A stretch of DNA of 64,000 nt from NCBI RefSeq assembly GCF_002220095.1, contig NZ_CP022372.1, positions 344,501-408,500 of the forward strand, given 5' to 3'. The notes beneath the pieces were generated by a model. It made no database searches and was not told the DNA's origin. It saw only the letters and a list, made by a program, of their open reading frames with translations. Positions 53,600 to 62,503 of this stretch are shown here, piece by piece (position 1 is the stretch's first letter; each line of letters opens with the position of its first letter). The position numbers and the translations under genes are program-made. The stretch is from Bosea sp. AS-1. GTDB taxonomy: Bacteria > Pseudomonadota > Alphaproteobacteria > Rhizobiales > Beijerinckiaceae.

Positions 53600-54664
53600 T
53601 CAGAGCCAGCCCTGCAATTCGCGCTCAACGACGGCGGCGATGACGTCGATACCTTCGGGCGAATCGTTGAGGCAGGGCAGATAAGCGAATTTCTCGCCGC
53701 CATTGTGCAGGAAGATCTCTCGGTTTTCGCCGTCGAGCTCCTCGAGCGTCTCGAGGCAGTCGGCCGAGAAACCCGGCGCCACGATCGCCATCGATTTCCG
53801 ACCTGCCAGCGCCAACGCCTTCACCGTCTCGTCGGTATAGGGTTGCAGCCATTCATCCGGCCCGAAGCGCGACTGGAAGGTCAGCGGGAAGCGCTCTTCC
53901 GAGAGACCCAGTTCGGCGCGCAGCAGCCGCCAGGTCTTCACGCATTGGCAGTAATAGGGGTCGCCCTTGAGCAGATAGGTCTTTGGCATGCCGTGGAACG
54001 AGCAGAGGATGACCTCGGGCTCGAAGTCGAGCTTGGCGAGCGAGGCGCGCATCGAGCGGGCGAGAGCGCCGATATAGGCTGGGTCGTCGTGATAGGGCGG
54101 TGAGACGCGCACCGTCGGCTGCCAGCGCATCTGCATCAGCGCACGGAAGGCCTGGTCGCAGGCCGTAGCCGAGGTTGGCGCGGCATATTGCGGATAGAGC
54201 GGCACCAGCAGGATGCGGTCGCAGCCCTGGTCGAGCAGAGCCTGCAGCCGGCTCTTCACATCCGGCAGCCCGTAGCGCATCGCCCAGTCGACGACGAGGC
54301 GATCGCCCGCGAGCGGCTTCAGGCGCTCCGCGAGCTGCTCGGTCTGTGAGCGGGTTATGGTCTTGAGCGGGCCCTCGTCGCGCTGGTTATTCCAGATCGA
54401 CGCATAATCCTTGCCTTTCCGGCCGGGGCGCGTCGACAGGATGATCAGGTTGAGGACCGGCCACCATTTCCAGCGCGGCTCCTCGATGACGCGCCGGTCG
54501 GACAGGAACTCCTTGAGATAGGCGCGCATCGGCCAGTAGCCGGTGCCTTCCGGCGTGCCGAGATTCATCAGCAGCACGCCGATGCGGCCGAACTTGGCTT
54601 GCGGATGATCCGGCGGGAGCGGAAGGGCTTCGCGGGCCGGGGCCGCGGCGATATCAGCAGTCAT
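53600..54664 (-). CDS. hemH: Ferrochelatase
   Basis: Terminal haem-biosynthesis enzyme inserting Fe2+ into protoporphyrin IX; 354 residues. Family landmarks are IGVLLMNLGTPEG, YPMRAYLKEFLSDRRV-like text, LCSFHGMPKTYLLKGDPYYCQC (catalytic histidine and CxC) and TFQSRFGPDEWLQPYTDET. Membrane-associated in relatives. ATG 54664 gives the normal N-terminus; longer readings cover the divergent promoter region of the 5'-nucleotidase gene. A [2Fe-2S]-binding C-terminal cysteine set is not evident. Confidence 0.97.
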   Translation of the reverse strand: MTADIAAAPAREALPLPPDHPQAKFGRIGVLLMNLGTPEGTGYWPMRAYLKEFLSDRRVIEEPRWKWWPVLNLIILSTRPGRKGKDYASIWNNQRDEGPLKTITRSQTEQLAERLKPLAGDRLVVDWAMRYGLPDVKSRLQALLDQGCDRILLVPLYPQYAAPTSATACDQAFRALMQMRWQPTVRVSPPYHDDPAYIGALARSMRASLAKLDFEPEVILCSFHGMPKTYLLKGDPYYCQCVKTWRLLRAELGLSEERFPLTFQSRFGPDEWLQPYTDETVKALALAGRKSMAIVAPGFSADCLETLEELDGENREIFLHNGGEKFAYLPCLNDSPEGIDVIAAVVERELQGWL

Positions 54665-54842
54665 GAGCGCAGGCTCTCCTTGCGCTCGTGATTTAGACGA
54701 GTTCGCGCTTTCGTCCAGCCTTGAAGCAGTTTGGAAGGTCAGGTGCGACACTGCCGACCGTCCCTGGCAGGCCATGAAGGCATCTGGTCAGTCAGCTGTG
54801 TCTCTTGCTAGTCTGGAGACATTCTCGACAGGGGCGCCCGCC

Positions 54843-56366
54843 ATGACGAAGCTGACCCGCCGCAAAGCTCTTGGTGTCCTTGCCGCTCCCGCAACGCTCG
54901 CCGCGACCGCCCCGGTCGCGCTGGCGCAGCAGCCGGCGCCGAGCTTCACGCTTCTGCTGCTCAACGACATCTACAAGATGAGCGACGACAAGGGGCGCGG
55001 CGGCTTCGCCCGCGCGGCCGGAATTGCCAAGGCCGAGCGAGCCAAGGGCGTGCCGGTGCTGTTCTGCCATGCCGGCGATTGTTATTCGCCCTCGCTGATG
55101 TCGGGCTTCGACCAGGGCGCGCATATCGTCGCGATGCAGAACAAGATGGGCATCGACGTCTTCGTGCCGGGTAACCACGAATTCGACTTCGGCAAGGAGA
55201 ACTACTTCAAGCTCGTCGCCGCGCAGAGCTATCCGACCTTCGCCGCCAATCTGCGCGATGCTGCGGGCAATCCGCTGCCCGGCCACAAGGACAGTCAGAT
55301 CTTCGAGCTCGGCGGCATCAAGGTCGGCGTCATCGGCACGGCCTATGATCCGACGCCGCAGATCTCGAATCCCGGTGATCTGAAATTCTCTTCGACCATG
55401 GACGCGCTCAGGCGCGAGGCCAAGGCGCTGAAAGGGCAGGGGGCCGACATCCTCGTCGCCGTCGTCCATGCCGACCGGGCTATGGATTACGAGATCGTGC
55501 GCTCGCGCGTCGTCGACATCCTGCTCACGGGGCACGACCACGATCTTGCCATCGCTTATGACGGCAAGGTCGTGATGGTGGAGTCGAACGAGGAGGGCAA
55601 TTACGTCACGGCCATCGACATCGCGGTCAGCGTCAAGGGCGAGGGCGCAGCGCGGCAGGTGAACTGGACGCCAACCTTCCGCGTCAACGATTCCCGTTCG
55701 GCGACGCCGGATCCAGAGGTCGCCGCCATCGTCAAGGGTTACGAGGCGGAGCTGTCGAAGGAACTCGACGTCGACCTCGCCAAGCTCAGCGTGCCGCTCG
55801 ATTCGCGCACCGGCGTCATCCGTACCCAGGAGGCGGCGATCGGCAACCTGATCGCCGATGCGATCCGGGCCGCCACCGGCGCACAGCTCGCCATCACGAA
55901 TGCCGGTGGCATCCGCGCCAACAAGCAATATCAGGCCGGATACACACTGACGCGGCGAGACGTTCTGAGCGAACTGCCCTTCGGCAACGCAACGGCCATG
56001 GTCGAGATCACCGGCAAGGACGTGAAGGATGCGCTCGAGAACGGGCTCTCGCCGGCACCTCAGGGCTCGGGCAAGTTCCCCGTCGTATCCGGGCTGAAAT
56101 TCGAGGCGGATCTCAAGCAGCCGGTCGGCTCGCGTGTGACCACACTGACTCTCACTGACGGCACGCCGATCGACCCAGCGGGCAAGTACACCGTCGCCAC
56201 GAACAATTTCATGCTCGAGGGCGGTGACGGCTATACCGCACTCGGCCATGGCAAGACGCTGATCGGCGTGACGGACGGCAAGCTGATGGCGAACGAGGTG
56301 ATGGTCTATCTGCGCAAGCTCGGAACGGTCGACGCCAAGGTCGAAGGGCGTGCAGTGCTGAAATGA
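54843..56366 (+). CDS. Tat-exported 5'-nucleotidase / bifunctional metallophosphatase
   Basis: Periplasmic nucleotidase of 507 residues (UshA/5'-nucleotidase superfamily). The N-terminal TRRKALGVLAAPATLAATAPVALAQ is a twin-arginine signal. The metallophosphatase domain has VLFCHAGDCYSPS, VPGNHEFDFGK and LLTGHDHDLA; the C-terminal nucleotide-binding domain has ITNAGGIRANKQY and NNFMLEGGDGYTAL. The first Asp-His metal motif reads LLLNDIYKM, unlike the usual TNDxHG, so metal site 1 is altered. The gene is divergent from hemH and 10 bases before ung on the same strand. Confidence 0.9.
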   Translation: MTKLTRRKALGVLAAPATLAATAPVALAQQPAPSFTLLLLNDIYKMSDDKGRGGFARAAGIAKAERAKGVPVLFCHAGDCYSPSLMSGFDQGAHIVAMQNKMGIDVFVPGNHEFDFGKENYFKLVAAQSYPTFAANLRDAAGNPLPGHKDSQIFELGGIKVGVIGTAYDPTPQISNPGDLKFSSTMDALRREAKALKGQGADILVAVVHADRAMDYEIVRSRVVDILLTGHDHDLAIAYDGKVVMVESNEEGNYVTAIDIAVSVKGEGAARQVNWTPTFRVNDSRSATPDPEVAAIVKGYEAELSKELDVDLAKLSVPLDSRTGVIRTQEAAIGNLIADAIRAATGAQLAITNAGGIRANKQYQAGYTLTRRDVLSELPFGNATAMVEITGKDVKDALENGLSPAPQGSGKFPVVSGLKFEADLKQPVGSRVTTLTLTDGTPIDPAGKYTVATNNFMLEGGDGYTALGHGKTLIGVTDGKLMANEVMVYLRKLGTVDAKVEGRAVLK

Positions 56367-56376
56367 GCCGTTCCGC

Positions 56377-57075
56377 GTGACCTGCGTCGCGGCTCTTGCC
56401 GCTTTTCTCGCTTCGCCGAATGCCAAAGACTGGCGCGCATTGCCTGCCTTCGCGGCCGGTGGTGCAGCATCTCATGCCTGCGCAGAGGTCGATGCGGAGC
56501 GAGCAGCCGGGCATGTCGTGGCTCCCGCACCGGAGCGTGTCTTCGCCGCGCTGGCACTGACGCCGCTCGATGCTGTTCGCGCCGTCATCCTCGGTCAGGA
56601 TCCCTATCCGACGCCGGGCCATGCCAATGGACTCGCCTTCTCTTATGTCGGTCCTCCGCCGCTCCCGCGCTCGCTGGTCAATATCTACAAGGAGCGGACG
56701 ACAGATCTTGGTCTGCCGGCGCCGGTCGATGGTGATCTGACGCGCTGGGCAAGACAGGGTGTATTGCTGCTCAACACGGCGCTGACCGTGCGTGAGGGGG
56801 CCAGCAAGGCCGGTTCCCATCTCTCGCTCGGTTGGGGCAAGCTGACCGATGAGATCATTGCCGCGGTTTCGCGGGCACGCCCGCATGTCGCCTTCCTGCT
56901 CTGGGGTGCTCCCGCACAGGCGAAGCGGCCGCTGATCGACGAAAGCCGCCATCTCGTCATCGCCAGCGCGCACCCCTCGCCGCTTTCGGCGCGACGCGGC
57001 TTCTTCGGTTCGCAGCCGTTCAGCAGGGCGAATACCTGGCTGGAGGCACAGGGAGAACGAACGATCGATTGGTGA
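56377..57075 (+). CDS. ung: Uracil-DNA glycosylase, family 1
   Basis: DNA-repair enzyme removing uracil from DNA, 232 residues. Water-activating Asp75 in GQDPYPTPGHANGLAFS, WARQGVLLLNTALTVREG, and the leucine-loop HPSPLSARRGFFGSQPFS are intact. GTG start 56377 follows the nucleotidase stop by ten bases with no strong ribosome site, so translation may be coupled. It is convergent with the CoA-ligase gene. Confidence 0.97.
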   Translation: MTCVAALAAFLASPNAKDWRALPAFAAGGAASHACAEVDAERAAGHVVAPAPERVFAALALTPLDAVRAVILGQDPYPTPGHANGLAFSYVGPPPLPRSLVNIYKERTTDLGLPAPVDGDLTRWARQGVLLLNTALTVREGASKAGSHLSLGWGKLTDEIIAAVSRARPHVAFLLWGAPAQAKRPLIDESRHLVIASAHPSPLSARRGFFGSQPFSRANTWLEAQGERTIDW

Positions 57076-57091
57076 GGCCGATAAGGCCTCA
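57073..57091. terminator. Hairpin joining the convergent ung and ligase stops
   Basis: TGAGGCC, loop GATAA, GGCCTCA: a 7-bp perfect stem whose outer three base pairs are the TGA stops of the two convergent genes. T-tracts are absent. Confidence 0.5.
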
Positions 57092-58321
57092 GCCTACCGG
57101 CCGCTCGTCGGCGATGACCTTGCCGTCGTTCGGCAAGGCACCGAGAGGCAGGATCTCGACGGCGCCCTTGAGCTTGGTCACTTGCTGCAGCGTCGAGGAG
57201 ACGGCGTCGACGAGGCCGGCCGGCTCGGCATAGATCTCCGCCTTCAGCGTCATGGTGTCGGTTTCGTCCGCCCGACCGACGACGAGCCTGAGCTTGGCGA
57301 TCTCGGCATGGCGCTTGGCAATTTCCGCGACCTGTTCGGGGCGCACGAACATACCCTTGATCTTCGCCGTCTGGTCGGCGCGGCCCATCCAGCCCTTGAT
57401 GCGGGTATTGGTGCGCCCGCAGGCGCTCATGCCTGGCAGCACGGCGGTGAGATCGCCGACGGCTAGGCGGATTTGCGGGTGGTGCGGGTCGAGATTGGTG
57501 ACGACGACCTCGCCGACCTCGCCCACCGGCACGGGGTCGCCGGTTCCGGGGCGAACGATCTCGACGATCAGGTTCTCGTTCAGCACCATGCCGTCGCGCG
57601 CCGAGGTCTCGTAGGCGATGAGGCCGAGATCGGCGGTGGCGTAGAGCTGATAGGCGTCGATGCCGCGCTCCTTGACCCAAGCCTGGAGCGAAGGCGGGAA
57701 GGCCGCTCCCGAGACAACGGCGCGGGTGATGCAGGAGATGTCGCCGCCGCGCGCGTCGGCGGCCTCGATCAGGATCTTGAGGAAGTCAGGCGTGCCGACA
57801 TAGGCGCTCGGCCGGTAGGCCGCGATCACCTCCAGTTGCTGCTCTGTGTTGCCTGGGCCGGCGGGGATGACGGCACAGCCCAGCGCGCGGGCGCCGGAAT
57901 CCAGGATGAAGCCGCCCGGCGTCAGATGATAGCTCAGCGTATTGAGCACGATGTCACCGGGCCGCAGGCCAGCGGCGCGCAGGCCCCGCGCCACGCCCCA
58001 GGCGTCGGTAGCAGTGCCTTCCGGCTCGAAGATGGGACCCGGCGAGGTGAAGAGCCGGCCGAAGGAGCCTGGCGTGGCCGGAACGAGGCCGCCGAATGGG
58101 AGGTTCGCCTTCTGCAGGACCGGGAGATCCGCCTTGCGCAGCACAGGCAGCCGGGCCAGCGCCTTGCGGTCAGTAATCGCGGCGGGGTCGATGCCGGCAA
58201 GTCGCTCGGCATAGGCCGGCGCCTGCATCGCCGCGGCGAGGAGCTTCGGCAGGCGGGCGAAGAGATCGGCCTCGCGAACCTCGGGCGGGCGGGTCTCCAG
58301 ATCGTCGTGATAGGCGCTCAT
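57089..58321 (-). CDS. Phenylacetate-CoA ligase-like AMP-forming enzyme
   Basis: PaaK-like adenylating enzyme of 410 residues. Visible are a nucleotide-region SPGPIFEPEGT, VLNTLSYHLTPGGFILDSGARALGC, the YATADLGLIAYE block replacing the usual YGxTE, GEVGEVVVTNLD and the C-terminal lysine region GRADQTAKIKGMFVRPEQV. It resembles the short PaaK-type ligases that activate aromatic or other carboxylic acids to CoA thioesters, substrate uncertain. It is probably the last gene of the transporter operon at 59-64 kb, 40 bases after the zinc peptidase, which suggests activation of the imported acid. Confidence 0.87.
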   Translation of the reverse strand: MSAYHDDLETRPPEVREADLFARLPKLLAAAMQAPAYAERLAGIDPAAITDRKALARLPVLRKADLPVLQKANLPFGGLVPATPGSFGRLFTSPGPIFEPEGTATDAWGVARGLRAAGLRPGDIVLNTLSYHLTPGGFILDSGARALGCAVIPAGPGNTEQQLEVIAAYRPSAYVGTPDFLKILIEAADARGGDISCITRAVVSGAAFPPSLQAWVKERGIDAYQLYATADLGLIAYETSARDGMVLNENLIVEIVRPGTGDPVPVGEVGEVVVTNLDPHHPQIRLAVGDLTAVLPGMSACGRTNTRIKGWMGRADQTAKIKGMFVRPEQVAEIAKRHAEIAKLRLVVGRADETDTMTLKAEIYAEPAGLVDAVSSTLQQVTKLKGAVEILPLGALPNDGKVIADERPVG

Positions 58322-58361
58322 CTGTCGGGTCCCAGTCGTGATGTCGTTCGGTCTCGCGCCG

Positions 58362-59042
58362 TCAGCGGATGATGCGCAGCAGGCGCAGGAAATTGAGCAG
58401 GCCGATCAGCGCGCCGGCGACGTAGGTGAAGGCTGCAGCCCGCAGGACGCCGCGCGCCGCCGGCAAGTCACGCTGATCGAGATAGCCGTCGCCAGCGAGG
58501 ATCGGCAGCGCCTTGCCGAAGCTGGCATCGAACTCGAGCGGCAGCGTGACGAGGTGCACGATGAGCCCGATACCGAGCAGTGCGATGGCGACACCGAACT
58601 GCATCAGCCCGAGCGCCGGCACATGCGTCACCGCCGCGACCAGCGGTGCCGTGATCAGCACCGCCATGGCAACCTTGTCGACGATGCCGAGCGTGCGGGC
58701 CAACATGCTGCGGGCCGCCAACAGGCTGCTGCCCTCGGCATGCTGAAGCGCGTGGCCGACTTCATGGGCCGCCACTGCAACGGCCGTGATCGAGCGGCCG
58801 TCATGATTGTCCTGCGAGAGGCGCACCGCCCGGGCTTCCGGGTCATAGTGGTCGCCGCGCTCGGTCGTTTCGACGGTGACGGCGCCCAGCTGGAAGCGGT
58901 CGAGCAGGTGCCGCGCCAGCTCGCCGCCGGTTCCCGGCAAGTCGGGCCGGGCCGCGGCATGCCGACTCATCTGGCTGCGGACCCAGGCCTGTGGCCCGAA
59001 GATCAGCAGAAGAACCAGCAGGGCTGCCACGGCATAGAGCAT
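58362..59042 (-). CDS. Membrane zinc metallopeptidase, YugP type
   Basis: Integral-membrane protein of 226 residues (Zn_peptidase_2/YugP family). The metal motif HEVGHALQ (His93, Glu94, His97) follows one N-terminal helix and a conserved GDHYDPEARAVRLSQDNHDGRS segment; three or four helices follow, with PLEFDASFGKALPIL containing a likely third ligand Glu. The role of this family is not established; relatives are presumed intramembrane-associated proteases. It lies 23 bases after livF and 40 before the ligase on the same strand, so is probably co-transcribed, with no obvious functional link. Confidence 0.9.
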   Translation of the reverse strand: MLYAVAALLVLLLIFGPQAWVRSQMSRHAAARPDLPGTGGELARHLLDRFQLGAVTVETTERGDHYDPEARAVRLSQDNHDGRSITAVAVAAHEVGHALQHAEGSSLLAARSMLARTLGIVDKVAMAVLITAPLVAAVTHVPALGLMQFGVAIALLGIGLIVHLVTLPLEFDASFGKALPILAGDGYLDQRDLPAARGVLRAAAFTYVAGALIGLLNFLRLLRIIR

Positions 59043-59065
59043 CGAACCCGACCGTTCCGTCCGTC

Positions 59066-59908
59066 TCAGGAAAGCCAGCGCTTGCGGCGCTTGTAGCTTT
59101 TCACCTCACGGAACGACTTCTTGTTGCCCTCGGCGACGCCGAGATAGAACTCCTTCACGTCCTCGTTCTCGCGCAGCATCTTCGCTTCGCCGTCCATGAC
59201 GACGCGGCCGGTCTCCATGATGTAACCATAGGTGGCGTAGCGCAGGGCCATGTTGGTGTTCTGCTCGGCGACGAGGAAGGAGACGCCCTCGTCGGCATTG
59301 AGCTGGCGGACGATCTCGAAGATCTCCTCGACGATCTGCGGGGCCAGCCCCATCGAGGGCTCGTCGAGCAGGATCATCTTGGGGTTCGACATCATCGCGC
59401 GGCCGATGGCGCACATCTGCTGCTCGCCGCCGGAGGTGTAACCGGCCTGCGAGCTCCGGCGCTGCTTCAGACGCGGGAACAGGGTGTAGATCTTTTCGAG
59501 GTCGCGCTTGATCGCGGCATTGCCGTCGCGGCGGGTGAAGGCGCCGGTCAGCAGATTCTCCTCGATCGAGAGATGGCCGAAGCAGTGCCGGCCTTCCATG
59601 ACCTGGATGCAGCCGCGCCGGACGAGTTCGTTCGGCGAGAGCTTGTCGACGCGTTCGCCGTCGAAGACGATCGAACCCTTGGTGACCTCTCCGCGCTCGG
59701 CTTTGAGCAGGTTGGAGATCGCCTTCAGCGTCGTGGTCTTGCCGGCGCCGTTGGCGCCGAGGATGGCGACGATGCCCTTGCGCGGCACGGTGAGCGAGAC
59801 GCCCTTCAGCACCAGCACGACATGGTCGTAAATGACCTCGATGTTGTTGAGCGACAGGACGATGTCACTCGTCGCCGCGGCTGGCTTCTCGAGGGTTGCG
59901 GTCGACAT
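59066..59908 (-). CDS. LIV-type ABC transporter ATP-binding protein (LivF-like)
   Basis: Cytoplasmic ATPase subunit of 280 residues. Walker A GANGAGKTT (51-59), the Q-loop region, signature SGGEQQM and Walker B MILLDEPSMGL are intact. It is longer than usual LivF, with about 15 extra N-terminal residues and a basic C-terminal tail (EVKSYKRRKRWLS). Relatives with this tail sit in clusters importing aromatic or other acids, which agrees with the downstream ligase. Hairpin 59941-59965 separates it from the binding-protein gene. Confidence 0.95.
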   Translation of the reverse strand: MSTATLEKPAAATSDIVLSLNNIEVIYDHVVLVLKGVSLTVPRKGIVAILGANGAGKTTTLKAISNLLKAERGEVTKGSIVFDGERVDKLSPNELVRRGCIQVMEGRHCFGHLSIEENLLTGAFTRRDGNAAIKRDLEKIYTLFPRLKQRRSSQAGYTSGGEQQMCAIGRAMMSNPKMILLDEPSMGLAPQIVEEIFEIVRQLNADEGVSFLVAEQNTNMALRYATYGYIMETGRVVMDGEAKMLRENEDVKEFYLGVAEGNKKSFREVKSYKRRKRWLS

Positions 59909-59940
59909 CGGCCTCTCCCGGACGAACGGTAACGATGGGG

Positions 59941-59965
59941 CCGGCGGCGGGCGAGCCGCCGCCGG
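59941..59965 (-). promoter_or_regulatory. Intercistronic hairpin after binding-protein gene
   Basis: Perfect 10-bp GC stem (CCGGCGGCGG / CCGCCGCCGG) with a five-base loop, 11 bases after the binding-protein stop and before livF. No T-tract follows. As in the peptide operon at 1319-1346 it is placed immediately after the binding-protein gene, so an mRNA-protecting or partial-terminator role is inferred. Confidence 0.6.
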
Positions 59966-59976
59966 CTGCCGTCAGA

Positions 59977-61308
59977 TCAGGACGACTTCTCGCAGGGCTC
60001 GGTGCGCTTCGGCCAGTTGCCGGCCTTCTCGACGTAGTCCTTGGCGTTGGCATCGACCAGCGGCTTGACCTCGTCCTCGAGTGGGGCGGTCCAGTCCGCG
60101 CTCTTCGTCCACTTCTTGCCGTCCCATTCGGAGACGAACATCTTGCTGTGACCGGAGTGGTCGGTGCAGGAGATCGTCGTCGGTGTGACGAAGCCGCCGA
60201 GCCCGATCTCCTTCAGCTTCGCTTCCGTCAGGTTGAGCGACTCCAGGCCGCGGCGCATGTCCTCGGCATTGATGACCTTCTTGCCGGTGATCTTCTGGGC
60301 ATTGCGGATGCCCTCGACGACCAGCATCGAGTTGTAGACGCCGCGGTTGTAGAGCGCCTCGCCGACCTTCTCCTTCGGCGTCGTGCTCTTGCCCTTGTCG
60401 ACCACGTATTTGAGGATGTCCTGCATGGCAGGCGCCTCGGTGCCGCTCAGCGTCCAGCTCAGCGACTTGTAGCCCTTGGCCTGATCGCCGCCGGCGCGGG
60501 CGTCGTCATCGCCGCCGGCCCACCAGACGCCGACCATCTTGCCGATCGGGAAGTTGTTCTTGATCGCTTCCTTCACCGCGGTCGGGTTCATCGCGCCCCA
60601 GCCCTGGTTGTAGATGAAGTCCGGCCGGTCGCGGCGGATGCCGAGCCAGAGCGAGCCCTGGTTCTGCATGTCGGCGGCGGGCACCGGGTAGAGCTTCAGC
60701 TCGAAGCCGTATTTCTTGGCCAGGCTCTCGAGCACCGGGATCGGCTCCTTGCCGAAGGGTGCGTCGAGATGGATCAGGCCGAGCTTCTTGCCTTTGAGCT
60801 TGTCCATGCCGCCGAGCTGGTCGCCCATATACTTCACCATGACGGAGGCGCCGTCCCAATAGGTGAAGGGCGGGATGAAGACCCAGGGGAAGTTGTTGCC
60901 GTCAGCCGAGGCCGAGAGACCGTAGGCCATTGACAGGATCGGGATCTTGTCGACATGGGCGCGCGGGATCGCGGCCAGCGTCGCGCCGGTCGACCAGGGC
61001 GAGTAGAGGATCGTGTTCTTCGATTTGGCCTGCTCGTAGCACTCGATCGACTTCTTGGTGTCGTAGCCGGTCTCGCATTCCTCATAGACGATCTTGACGC
61101 CGTTCACGCCGCCGTCGCGCTCATTGATCATCGTGATGTAGTCGCGCATGCCGTCGCCGATCGGGATGCCGGAGCCGGAGAATGGGCCGGTGCGATAGGC
61201 GTTGTTGGCGAAATAGACGCTGTCCTGCGCCATCGCCGGGGCGGCGATGGCGGTGGCCGCCAGCAAGGCCCCGAGCGTAGCGCCCTTCATCAGCTTCCTG
61301 CTTGTCAT
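59977..61308 (-). CDS. LIV-type ABC transporter substrate-binding protein
   Basis: Periplasmic binding protein of type I fold (Leu/Ile/Val family), 443 residues, longer than LivJ. Signal peptide MTSRKLMKGATLGALLAATA with cleavage after AMA; then SVYFANNAYRTGPFSGSGIP and DYITMINERDGGVNGVKI. Four or more cysteines (YEECETG, KSIECYEQ, ISCTDH, EPCEKSS) could form disulfides. The binding pocket cannot be assigned; close relatives are annotated for branched-chain amino acids but are often specific for other small acids. It lies between livM and livF, an unusual but known order. Confidence 0.93.
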   Translation of the reverse strand: MTSRKLMKGATLGALLAATAIAAPAMAQDSVYFANNAYRTGPFSGSGIPIGDGMRDYITMINERDGGVNGVKIVYEECETGYDTKKSIECYEQAKSKNTILYSPWSTGATLAAIPRAHVDKIPILSMAYGLSASADGNNFPWVFIPPFTYWDGASVMVKYMGDQLGGMDKLKGKKLGLIHLDAPFGKEPIPVLESLAKKYGFELKLYPVPAADMQNQGSLWLGIRRDRPDFIYNQGWGAMNPTAVKEAIKNNFPIGKMVGVWWAGGDDDARAGGDQAKGYKSLSWTLSGTEAPAMQDILKYVVDKGKSTTPKEKVGEALYNRGVYNSMLVVEGIRNAQKITGKKVINAEDMRRGLESLNLTEAKLKEIGLGGFVTPTTISCTDHSGHSKMFVSEWDGKKWTKSADWTAPLEDEVKPLVDANAKDYVEKAGNWPKRTEPCEKSS

Positions 61309-61411
61309 CGGTTCTCTCCGTTCGTTTCCTCCGGTCCCGGTTCCAGCCGGTCCCGTCTTGCTTCCGCCGGCGCTTCTGTCGTGCCGGTCGCTTCTTGGAC
61401 TCTTCCCCGCC

Positions 61412-62491
61412 TCAATACGGGAAGGGCCATGTCCGCAATTTCTGCTTCGCGATCTGCCAGAGCCGGGCGAGGCCGTGCGGCTCGACGATCAGGAAGAAGA
61501 TGATGAGGCCGCCGACCAGCATGTAGGTGACATGTTCGGCCGTGGCGCCCGCGAGCGGGATGCCAAGCGCCGGCAGGCCGAATTTCAGCGCCGTCGGCAG
61601 CACCGAGAGGAAGGCCGCGCCGAAGAAGGAGCCGATCAGCGAGCCCAGCCCCCCGATAATGACCATGAACAGGATGCTGAAGGAGAGGCGGATCGAGAAC
61701 ACGTCCGCCGCCTCGCCACCGCCGTACCAGAGGAAGATCATCATCGCGCCCGCGACGCCGGCGAAATAGGAGGAGACGGCGAAGGCCATCAGCTTGGCGT
61801 TGAGCAGCTTGATGCCCATCAGCTCGGCGGCGATGTCCATGTCGCGCACCGCCATCCAGGAGCGGCCGAGCTTGCCGTGGACCAGGTTCGAGGCGAACCA
61901 GGTCAGCACCACGACGAGGCCGAGGCAGACGAAGTAGCGCGTCTCCGGCGTCGCCGACGCACCTGTCAGCGGAATGTCGAAGAGCGTGCGCTGCGGCACC
62001 TCGATCGCGCCCGAGGCGTTATAGTTGAACAGCCAGGGAATGCGCACGAAGGCCCATTGCAGGAAGAACTGGGCGGCAAGCGTCGCCACCGCCAGGTAGA
62101 AGCCCTTGATCCGCAGCGAGGGCAGGCCGAAGAGCACGCCGATCCCGGCCGAGAACAGCCCCGAAAGCAGGATTAGGGCGATGATGTTCACGTCCGGAAA
62201 GATCGTGGTGAGCTTGTAGCAGCTATAGGCGCCGACGCCCATGAAGGCTGCCGTGCCGAGCGAGATCAACCCGGTATAGCCGGTGAGGATATTGAGCCCG
62301 ATCGCGGCCAGCGAGAAGACCAGGAAGGGGATCATCACCGAGGCGATGAAGAAATCGCTGCCGAAGAAGGGGATGGCGATGAAGGCGATCGCCAGGATGA
62401 CGGCGATGCCGAGCCGGTCCTCCCGCAGCGGGAAGACCGCCATGTCAGCGGCATAGGTGGATTTGTATTGGCCGGCCTCACGGTAGAGCAT
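61412..62491 (-). CDS. LIV-type ABC transporter permease (LivM-like)
   Basis: Inner-membrane permease of 359 residues with about ten helices. Landmarks are IGLNILTGYTGLISLGTAAFMGVGAY and the conserved LRGSWMAVRDMDIAAELMGI-like loop (SWMAVRDMDIAAELMGIK) that couples to ATPases, plus GGLGSLIGSFFGAAFL. The N-terminal VFPLREDRLGIAVILAIAFI extension is typical. The gene follows livH by 12 bases and is about 100 bases before the binding-protein gene. Confidence 0.94.
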   Translation of the reverse strand: MLYREAGQYKSTYAADMAVFPLREDRLGIAVILAIAFIAIPFFGSDFFIASVMIPFLVFSLAAIGLNILTGYTGLISLGTAAFMGVGAYSCYKLTTIFPDVNIIALILLSGLFSAGIGVLFGLPSLRIKGFYLAVATLAAQFFLQWAFVRIPWLFNYNASGAIEVPQRTLFDIPLTGASATPETRYFVCLGLVVVLTWFASNLVHGKLGRSWMAVRDMDIAAELMGIKLLNAKLMAFAVSSYFAGVAGAMMIFLWYGGGEAADVFSIRLSFSILFMVIIGGLGSLIGSFFGAAFLSVLPTALKFGLPALGIPLAGATAEHVTYMLVGGLIIFFLIVEPHGLARLWQIAKQKLRTWPFPY

Positions 62492-62503
62492 GGTTCCGGC
62501 TCC

